A stretch of 11,746 bases of DNA, taken from assembly GCF_937877005.1 (NCBI RefSeq), contig NZ_CALEFV010000196.1:1-11746 (forward strand). The letters are read 5' to 3'. How positions within the stretch are numbered: the stretch's first letter is position 1; each line of letters begins with the position of its first letter. Below are positions 5,608 to 11,746 of this stretch, piece after piece. The DNA is from an uncultured Fibrobacter sp. Its GTDB lineage: Bacteria > Fibrobacterota > Fibrobacteria > Fibrobacterales > Fibrobacteraceae. The position numbers and the translations under genes are program-made. The notes beneath the pieces were generated by a model. It made no database searches. It was not told the origin of the DNA and saw nothing but the letters and a program-made list of their open reading frames with translations.

Positions 5608-7657
5608 TTTTCTTCATCAGGTCTTCGGCGAGTTTTCCGCCACTCTTGATGTTGTCGACAAGCCACTGGGCAGATTCCTTGAGTTCGCTATTCGGATACT
5701 TCTGGAGGAACTCTTCAAGCACTTCGAGAGCCTTGTCGTTCCAGCCCAAGTTTTCGTTGAGCATAAAGCCGCGACTGAACATGGCCTTTTCAGCATTCGG
5801 AGAATCAGGCCACATCCGGTAGTAGGCATAATATTCGCCTTCCGCATCCAGGAAATTTTCATCTTCCGCCAGCGCCACGCCCATTTCATAGGCCACCTTT
5901 TTAAACAAACTATCGTTATCGGGGTATGCGTACATGACACGACGATAAACCTGGTGGGCATCATACGCTTTTCCAGCCTTATAGAGCGAATCTGCTCGAG
6001 GAATCTGTATTTCCGCAAGCAAATCCGGCTTGCAAACATACGCATCCCCATAATAGTGGACTTTTCCTTTATAAAACGCTTCAGTTGCCAAGCGTTCCAG
6101 AACCAATTGCTGCACTTCTTCGCTTCTACGATTATAAATGAGCGGAACGCTTTCATCGAAAGTCTTACCCGCATAAATCATGCGATAGCACATGATATAT
6201 TCATGCCTATAAAGATTCATCGGGAATGCTACCACCTTACGAAGGTCTTCCTTCGCCTGCTCAAAGGAATATCCCTGATGTATCGGAGAACCAATTCTGT
6301 CATACCAAGCCTTCAATGTATCTTCAGAAATAGCATCCATCTTCATAACGCGTTCATAATAGCGTTCTGTCAAAAAGTCCCTGCGGAATTGACGGACAAG
6401 CGCCCTAAATTCCCAAGAGTGGTCAAGCTTTGCCTCTATAGCTGCAGAAGCAAAAGCGAATTGATGCGCAAACTTGTCAACAAGATTTTCATGCCATTTC
6501 AAAAGCAGCGGATTTTTAGACATTCGGGCAAAACGCCGTTTCAGATCACCTTCGGTCATCAAAGTCTTTCCATTTTGGAAAATCAGTCCCACAGAAGAGG
6601 CATATTCGTCAAACTCCACATTCTGCGAGACTCCGACGACACTAGACTTCGCACGATCAAAAGGCTTTATCTCTGCCGGTATGGCCGACTTCAAAAAGAA
6701 CCGATGATAAGCCGATCCATTATCCGAGCGAACCGGTTCCGTCACGAAACCTTCTTTTTTCCCTTCAAGTATTTCAGAAAGTCTTGACACCATCCCTATC
6801 CCATATGGAAGGGCGAAATCCTTCTTAACCTTGCCAACATAACCGCTATCCGCAGCTGTCAACTTGTTCAGGCTTTTGTGATATGCCACTTGTTTGAATT
6901 GATCAAGTGTTGCATTTTCAGGAAGAATATTCAACAAAGACACAGAATCCTTCCCCTGAACATGATAAACCTCATATCCAGGAACCGTCTTGAAAAGATC
7001 CATATGCCGGTTGTAATAATCAAGCGTATCTAAAGCAGGAGCCTCGAGAACGCTGATATGCTGATCCTTCAGGATGTTATTCTGTATTTCCATCCGCATT
7101 TCGCGAAGGTGCTGTGCGACAAAGCTATCCATCATGGCAGTGGTATCTACATCCTTTCCTGTCGAATTCTGCTTCAGGAACGCATCAAACGCTTCTCGAT
7201 TCTTCAAAACGAAATAATGTTTTGCTACTTCATGACGAATAGCAATGTAATTACCCGTAGAATCATTCTTAAACAACTGGCGATTCAGGTTGTAAAAATT
7301 TTCAAGTTCAGCATCCGAGAACATCAGACGATCTGTCGCATAGAATTTCTGAAATACGAGCTGTAAAATCAGAGGTTCCACATCTTTATAATATGTTTCC
7401 CATTCCTCCCGCAACTCAGGATATTCCGACAAAGCTCGGGATACCAGGGCAACCTTGGAATAAAGATGACGGAACAGATACCAAGCCGTATCACTCTTTA
7501 TGGGGCCTTCCGTACTTGTCAAAAGGCTCAGGTCCTCCTGATAAACCTTTTCATCATTTATGCGAGCGAGGAGAGAATCTTTTTCTCCTATTCCATTACA
7601 AGCACTCAACATGCACAAAGACACCAATGCGAGCGCAATAGACCATATTTTTTTCAT
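5591..7657 (-). CDS. Lipoprotein with SurA/PpiD-like region, degenerate parvulin domain and TPR tail
   Basis: The product is 688 aa when started at the ATG at 7655-7657, which has a GAGGA site 5 bases upstream and opens directly with a signal peptide. The frame is open further upstream, to 7813, but that would bury the signal. Residues 1-20 form a lipoprotein signal (MKKIWSIALALVSLCMLSAC) with Cys20 as the lipid site. Asn at +2 suggests sorting to the outer membrane. Residues 34-128 are helical and begin like SurA/PpiD chaperones (ARINDEKVYQEDL). Residues about 227-323 resemble a parvulin-type prolyl isomerase: a G-V-G turn, LP, ILEGKKEGFVTEPV and a closing NGSAYHRFFL. The usual catalytic set is not evident, so it may only bind peptides. 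Residues about 554-673 contain TPR-like helix pairs. The likely role is periplasmic folding or delivery of outer-membrane proteins; this is inference. It lies between the purL terminator and ndk, with its own probable promoter, and its codon usage is less biased than that of the sdh genes. Confidence 0.8.
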   Translation of the reverse strand: MKKIWSIALALVSLCMLSACNGIGEKDSLLARINDEKVYQEDLSLLTSTEGPIKSDTAWYLFRHLYSKVALVSRALSEYPELREEWETYYKDVEPLILQLVFQKFYATDRLMFSDAELENFYNLNRQLFKNDSTGNYIAIRHEVAKHYFVLKNREAFDAFLKQNSTGKDVDTTAMMDSFVAQHLREMRMEIQNNILKDQHISVLEAPALDTLDYYNRHMDLFKTVPGYEVYHVQGKDSVSLLNILPENATLDQFKQVAYHKSLNKLTAADSGYVGKVKKDFALPYGIGMVSRLSEILEGKKEGFVTEPVRSDNGSAYHRFFLKSAIPAEIKPFDRAKSSVVGVSQNVEFDEYASSVGLIFQNGKTLMTEGDLKRRFARMSKNPLLLKWHENLVDKFAHQFAFASAAIEAKLDHSWEFRALVRQFRRDFLTERYYERVMKMDAISEDTLKAWYDRIGSPIHQGYSFEQAKEDLRKVVAFPMNLYRHEYIMCYRMIYAGKTFDESVPLIYNRRSEEVQQLVLERLATEAFYKGKVHYYGDAYVCKPDLLAEIQIPRADSLYKAGKAYDAHQVYRRVMYAYPDNDSLFKKVAYEMGVALAEDENFLDAEGEYYAYYRMWPDSPNAEKAMFSRGFMLNENLGWNDKALEVLEEFLQKYPNSELKESAQWLVDNIKSGGKLAEDLMKKIESEE

Positions 7658-7707
7658 CCGCATCCTCATCAAATCGATTTGGCGAGTCATACCAACAATT
7701 TCAAAGC

Positions 7708-7716
7708 AATATAGCA
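7708..7716 (-). promoter_or_regulatory. Putative extended -10 promoter for the lipoprotein gene
   Basis: The minus strand reads TGCTATATT, an extended -10 (TGnTATATT), directly after the purL terminator and about 50 bases before the lipoprotein ATG. No good -35 is visible, because that position falls within the terminator stem. A separate promoter is expected here since the terminator isolates the gene from purL. Confidence 0.35.
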
Positions 7717-7722
7717 AAAATG

Positions 7723-7748
7723 AAAAATCCCCAGCATTCAACTGGGGA
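7723..7748 (-). terminator. Intrinsic terminator after purL
   Basis: A 7-bp stem pairs TCCCCAG (7728-7734) with CTGGGGA (7742-7748) around a 7-nt loop. On the minus strand it is followed by five T (complement of 7723-7727) and shortly afterwards by a second T run. It lies about 22 bases after the purL stop codon. Confidence 0.9.
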
Positions 7749-7770
7749 CTTAAAAGGGGCACCGAGTAAC

Positions 7771-10700
7771 TTAGCCAACGAAGATGCGTCCGTTGCGGAA
7801 CAGCTGCATCCACGGGCCGTCTTCACCCCATTCTGCCGGGTGCCAGGAGTACTGGCAGGTACGGAACACGCGTTCGGGGTGCGGCATCATCACGAGGGCG
7901 CGGCCGTCTTCGGAGCAGAGGCCGTTGATGCCGAACGGAGAGCCGTTGGGGTTCAGCGGGTAGCGTTCGGTGTATTCGTGCTTGCCGTCCACGTAACGCA
8001 GCGCCACAAGACCGGTCTTCAGGCAGGCTTCGGCGGCTTCCCGGCTAGCGAATTCCGCGCGGCCTTCGCCGTGTGCGACCGCAATCGGGAGCACGGAGCC
8101 TGCCATGCCCTTGAGGAGCACGGCCGGAGTGTCTTCGACCTTGAGCGTGCAGAAGCGGGCCTCGAAGCGTTCGGAGAGGTTCTGCACGAAGCGCGGCCAA
8201 TGCTTAGCGCCAGGAATCAAGTCCTTGAGGTTAGAGACCATCTGGCAGCCGTTGCAGACGCCGAGCGTGAAGGTGTCCTTGCGGTTGAAGTAAGCCTCGA
8301 ATTCGGCGCGGGCCTTCGGGTTGAAGAGGATGCTCTTGGCCCAGCCTTCGCCGGCGCCGAGCACGTCACCGTAGCTGAAGCCACCGCAAGCCACGAGACC
8401 GTTGAAGTCCTTGAGGCTTACGCGGCCTTCGAGAATGTCGGTCATGTGAACGTCGATGGATTCAAAGCCTGCCTTCTGGAAGGCGGCGGCCATTTCCAGC
8501 TCGCCGTTGACGCCCTGTTCACGGAGGATTGCCATCTTCGGGCGGCTTGCGTAATCCTTGATAATCTTGGCGGACGCCGCCACGTCGAAGGGGACCTTCG
8601 GCGTGATACCCGGATTGTCCTGTTCCAGCTTGAGCTTGTATTCGCTTTCGGCACAATCCGGGTTATCGCGGAGAGCCGCGATGCGGCGGGTCGTGTCGCT
8701 CCAGATGGCGCGGAGATCCGAGAGGCCTTCGGCGTAGTCACCGATGACCAGGTTGTAAGAATCATTGAGCGTACCGATTTCAGAAACGGTATCGCCGAGA
8801 CCAGCAGCAGCAAATGCGTCACGCACAGCAGCGAGGTCGGCGTTCTTCACCTGCAGCACGGCACCCAATTCTTCGTTGAACAAAGTGTCGATGAGGTTGC
8901 CCTTGAGGGCGTCAGCCTTCACCGTCACGCCCACGTGGCCTGCGAATGCCATTTCGGCAAGCGTCGTGTAGAGGCCGCCATCGCTCTTGTCGTGGTAGGC
9001 CATAATCTTGCCAGCCGCATTGAGCTTCTGGATGGTCTCGAAGAAGGCACGGAGTTCCTTAGCGGAATCGACATCCGGAGCCTTATCGCCGAGGTTGTTG
9101 TAAACCTGAGCAGCGATGGAAGCACCCATGCGGTTCTTGCCGCGAGCGAGGTCCACGAGAACGAGCGTAGAATCCTTATCCTGCAACAGCTGCGGGGTGA
9201 GCGTCTTGCGCACATCGGCGCAAGGAGCAAAGGCACTGATAACGAGCGAAATCGGAGCGGTCACGCGGTGGCTACCCTGAGCGTCAGACCATACGGTGCT
9301 CATGCTCATGGAGTCCTTGCCCACCGGAATCGTGATGCCAAGTTCCGGGCAGAGTTCCATACCAATAGACTTTACGGCTTCGTACAAGTCGGCGCCGTCG
9401 CCTTCGTAGTTCGGCGTGGCCATCCAGTTTGCGGACAAGTTTACGCGGCCCATATCAGGCACGCAAGCAGCAGCCATATTCGTAAGGGATTCAGCCACCG
9501 TCATGCGGGCAGCGGCAGCCGGAGAAATCAAGGCAACCGGGGCGCGTTCGCCCATACTCATGACTTCACCTTCGTACGTGTCGAGCGTTGCGCTGGTCAC
9601 GGCGCAGTCGGCGACAGGCACCTGCCACGGGCCAACCATCTGGTCGCGGCAAATCATACCCGTCACGCTACGGTCGCCGATAGAAATGAGGAACGTCTTA
9701 TCGGCGACTGCCGGAAGATGAAGAACCCTCGTAAACGCATCAAGCGGCTTTACACCTTCGAAATTCGCTTTCTCGAACGTCTTTTTCACGCGGGACACTT
9801 CTCTTTTCATCCTTGGAGGTTTGCCGAGAAGAACCTTGATATCCATGTCGATGGGGCTGTCGCCGAAATGCGAATCGTCAAGCACGAGCTGTCCGTCGCC
9901 GGTAGCTATTCCTATGAACGCCACAGGGCATCTCTCGCGTGCGCAAAGCTGTTCGAAGAAATGTTTTGCCGAAGGCTTGAGCGCCAGAACATAGCGCTCC
10001 TGCGATTCGCAACACCAGATCTCCATCGGGTTCATCGACGGCTCTTCGTTGTGGATTTTGCGAAGCTCGAATTTGCCGCCGGTCGCTTCGACAAGCTCCG
10101 GACAACCGTTTGAAAGACCGCCTGCTCCGATATCGTGGATTGAAACGATTGGGTTTGCCTTGCCGAGATAACTGCATGCGTCGATGACGCCCTGGCAACG
10201 GCGCTGCATTTCAGCGTTGCCGCGCTGCACAGAATTGAAATCGAGCGCTTCTGAGTTCGTGCCTGTCATCATGGAAGAAGCCGCTCCTCCGCCAAGCCCG
10301 ATTCTCATGGCAGGCCCGCCTATCTGGACGATCAGTGCGCCGACTTCGACATCGGCTTTTTTCACTTGACTGCGTCTGATGGTGCCCATGCCGCCGGCGA
10401 GCATGATGGGCTTGTGATAACCGCGAAGTTCTCCGGCGACTTCTCCTTCGTAAGTGCGGAAGAAACCGCAAAGCTGCGGACGTCCGAATTCATTGCCGAA
10501 TGCGGCTCCTCCTATCGGGCCTTCCGTCATAATCTGCAACGGAGTGGCTAAGCGCCTGGGGAAATCGGCATAGACTCGCTCCCAAGGCTGAGGAAAGCCG
10601 GGGATACGGAGGTTTGACACCATAAAGCCGCAAATTCCCGCGACCGTGCGCGACCCTCTGCCTGTTGCGGATTCGTCGCGTATTTCTCCGCCGACACCGG

Positions 10701-11601
10701 TAGCGGCGCCCGGATACGGGGAAATGGCTGTTGGATGATTGTGAGTTTCCACCTTCATCAACTGGTCAAGCGAGTCCTTTTTGAAGGAATACACGTTGTT
10801 TTCCGGATTTATCGCGAAAACGTCGGTCTTGAAGCCGGCCACGACGGAAGAATTGTCCTTGTACGCCGAAAGCGTATCCTGAGGACGCTTCTTGTGCGTA
10901 TTTTTAATCATCTCGAAGAGAGAATGTTTTTTCTTCTTCCCGTCGATTACGAATTCGGCGCCGAAAATCTTGTGGCGGCAATGTTCCGAGTTCACCTGCC
11001 CGAACATGGTAAGCTCGGTATCGGTCGGATTGCGACCTGCCTTAATGAAACTTTCAGCGAGATAGTTCATTTCCTTTTCGCTGATGGCAAGACCCATTTC
11101 GTCATTTGCTTCGCGAATCGCCTCGACGCCTTTCGCGAGCACGTCAAACGACCTGCCGGGGCGAGGCTCGTCTATGTTGAAAAGGTCTGAAACATCATTA
11201 TATACTCCCTCGGTCATCTTGTCGTACAAAGCGTCAAGAGCTTCTCCCGAAACAGGAAGCGAAAAAGAATATTTGACACCCCTCTCGACACGCTTGACAG
11301 ACTTCAAAGCGCAATTTCTGAAAATATCGGTAGCCTTTGAGCTCCAGGGCGAAATGGTTCCTTTGCGAGGAAATACGAAAACTTCATTTTCGCGGAGTTT
11401 TGGACAAGTGCCGTCTGCATTGAGAAGTTCCGTAGCCCGTTTAAGGTCGTTCGGGTCGATCTTTTCGCCTGCAAGCTCCATGGCGTACACCCATTTCGCC
11501 TCGATTGAAAGCTTTTTGCAGATTCCGGCTTTGATCATCGCGTTTTTAAGCGATTCGAGACGGAACGGCGAATATGCATCGCCACCGATAAGCAGAATCA
11601 T
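7771..11601 (-). CDS. purL: Phosphoribosylformylglycinamidine synthase, large single-chain form
   Basis: The 1276-aa enzyme converts FGAR, glutamine and ATP to FGAM, the fourth step of de novo purine synthesis. It is the fused form (about 1300 aa in E. coli), not the PurS/PurQ/small-PurL set. The N-terminal PurS-like and linker region (about 1-195) leads into the synthase core, with FGQVNSEHCRHKIF (200-213), VETHNHPTAISPYPGAATG (284-302), IGLGGGAASSMMTG (434-447) and SIHDIGAGGLSNG (487-499). A second AIRS-like half follows. The C-terminal glutaminase has the nucleophile Cys1116 in GVCNGCQM, and His1241 and Glu1243 in MPHPER. The ATG has an AAGGAG site at 11611-11616, 9 bases away. An oddity is that codon usage changes sharply near codon 611-640. 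The N-terminal half uses AAA, AGA/AGG, GGA and ATA freely. In the rest every Lys codon checked is AAG. The protein itself is continuous and complete. The gene ends at a strong terminator. Confidence 0.96.
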   Translation of the reverse strand: MILLIGGDAYSPFRLESLKNAMIKAGICKKLSIEAKWVYAMELAGEKIDPNDLKRATELLNADGTCPKLRENEVFVFPRKGTISPWSSKATDIFRNCALKSVKRVERGVKYSFSLPVSGEALDALYDKMTEGVYNDVSDLFNIDEPRPGRSFDVLAKGVEAIREANDEMGLAISEKEMNYLAESFIKAGRNPTDTELTMFGQVNSEHCRHKIFGAEFVIDGKKKKHSLFEMIKNTHKKRPQDTLSAYKDNSSVVAGFKTDVFAINPENNVYSFKKDSLDQLMKVETHNHPTAISPYPGAATGVGGEIRDESATGRGSRTVAGICGFMVSNLRIPGFPQPWERVYADFPRRLATPLQIMTEGPIGGAAFGNEFGRPQLCGFFRTYEGEVAGELRGYHKPIMLAGGMGTIRRSQVKKADVEVGALIVQIGGPAMRIGLGGGAASSMMTGTNSEALDFNSVQRGNAEMQRRCQGVIDACSYLGKANPIVSIHDIGAGGLSNGCPELVEATGGKFELRKIHNEEPSMNPMEIWCCESQERYVLALKPSAKHFFEQLCARERCPVAFIGIATGDGQLVLDDSHFGDSPIDMDIKVLLGKPPRMKREVSRVKKTFEKANFEGVKPLDAFTRVLHLPAVADKTFLISIGDRSVTGMICRDQMVGPWQVPVADCAVTSATLDTYEGEVMSMGERAPVALISPAAAARMTVAESLTNMAAACVPDMGRVNLSANWMATPNYEGDGADLYEAVKSIGMELCPELGITIPVGKDSMSMSTVWSDAQGSHRVTAPISLVISAFAPCADVRKTLTPQLLQDKDSTLVLVDLARGKNRMGASIAAQVYNNLGDKAPDVDSAKELRAFFETIQKLNAAGKIMAYHDKSDGGLYTTLAEMAFAGHVGVTVKADALKGNLIDTLFNEELGAVLQVKNADLAAVRDAFAAAGLGDTVSEIGTLNDSYNLVIGDYAEGLSDLRAIWSDTTRRIAALRDNPDCAESEYKLKLEQDNPGITPKVPFDVAASAKIIKDYASRPKMAILREQGVNGELEMAAAFQKAGFESIDVHMTDILEGRVSLKDFNGLVACGGFSYGDVLGAGEGWAKSILFNPKARAEFEAYFNRKDTFTLGVCNGCQMVSNLKDLIPGAKHWPRFVQNLSERFEARFCTLKVEDTPAVLLKGMAGSVLPIAVAHGEGRAEFASREAAEACLKTGLVALRYVDGKHEYTERYPLNPNGSPFGINGLCSEDGRALVMMPHPERVFRTCQYSWHPAEWGEDGPWMQLFRNGRIFVG

Positions 11602-11662
11602 GGTGTTTTTCTCCTTGAAATAGAGTTTGATAATAAAATTTGTTTCATTTGAGGTAGTATGG

Positions 11663-11746
11663 ATGAAGATTTTTTATAGAAATGTTTTGTTGCTGATTAT
11701 GAAAAAGTTATTGCTTCTTGTTGTCTTGATTTTTGTGGCTGTGTCG
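11663..11746 (+). CDS. Start of a divergent gene with a signal-peptide-like N terminus (partial)
   Basis: Twenty-eight codons are open to the right edge. The first ATG (11663-11665) has a TGAGG ribosome-binding site at 11650-11654, 8 bases upstream. A second in-frame ATG at 11699-11701 begins MKKLLLLVVLIFVAVS, a typical basic-plus-hydrophobic export signal. The longer start would add 12 residues, which are themselves partly hydrophobic. The gene is divergent from purL, with 61 bp between the two start codons, so their promoters must be interleaved. The product is probably an exported or membrane protein; its family cannot be told from what is visible. Confidence 0.6.
   Translation, partial: MKIFYRNVLLLIMKKLLLLVVLIFVAVS

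Noticed and set aside
7658..7813. N-terminal extension of the lipoprotein frame up to 7813
   Set aside because: It would run back through the purL terminator and the end of purL and place about 50 residues before the signal peptide. The ATG at 7655-7657 has a proper ribosome-binding site and a canonical lipoprotein signal.
7720..10113. A 797-codon open frame on the plus strand opposite purL
   Set aside because: It is a shadow of the codon-biased part of purL, with no recognisable domains. It starts inside the purL terminator and ends a few hundred bases into the less biased half, as expected for a shadow.

Overview
The window looks like chromosomal DNA of an anaerobic, succinate-forming Gram-negative bacterium. 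The best guess is a Fibrobacter-type organism (Fibrobacterota), at moderate confidence. The reasons are a B-type sdhCAB (succinate dehydrogenase/fumarate reductase) operon, a strongly AAG/GGC-biased codon usage in the highly expressed genes, an outer-membrane-type lipoprotein, and AT-rich gaps with TATATT boxes. No rRNA or other definitive marker is present. All complete genes lie on the minus strand; only a gene start at the right edge is on the plus strand.

Layout in the direction of minus-strand transcription (right to left). A plus-strand gene with a signal-peptide-like N terminus begins at 11663 and runs off the edge, divergent from purL. purL (11601-7771) encodes the large single-chain FGAM synthase of purine synthesis and ends in a clear intrinsic terminator (7723-7748). 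Next come a lipoprotein with a degenerate parvulin-like domain and a TPR tail (7657-5591), then ndk (5549-5097), sdhC (5059-4214), sdhA (4196-2283) and sdhB (2283-1507). The ndk-sdhCAB block is tightly spaced, with a plausible promoter just upstream of ndk. Its mRNA ends in a roughly 150-nt GC-rich, hairpin-rich tail followed by an intrinsic terminator (1329-1359). After that lie an AT-rich gene for a zinc-ribbon membrane protein made of two repeated modules (1195-188) and a partial small frame (136-1) whose C-terminal half copies the cysteine-rich end of SdhB.

How the genes fit together: SdhCAB is the membrane complex linking quinone and succinate/fumarate, central to energy metabolism in succinate producers. 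Ndk balances nucleoside triphosphates, and PurL supplies purines. The lipoprotein probably works in envelope protein folding.

The window holds no CRISPR array, tRNA, transposase or recognisable defence system. The most notable signals are: (i) an exact 55-bp copy of part of sdhB at the left edge, forming part of a different small frame; (ii) an abrupt codon-usage switch inside purL near 9.70-9.77 kb, suggesting a mosaic gene or a chimeric assembly; (iii) the internally duplicated zinc-ribbon membrane protein; and (iv) the structured 3' region of the sdh operon.
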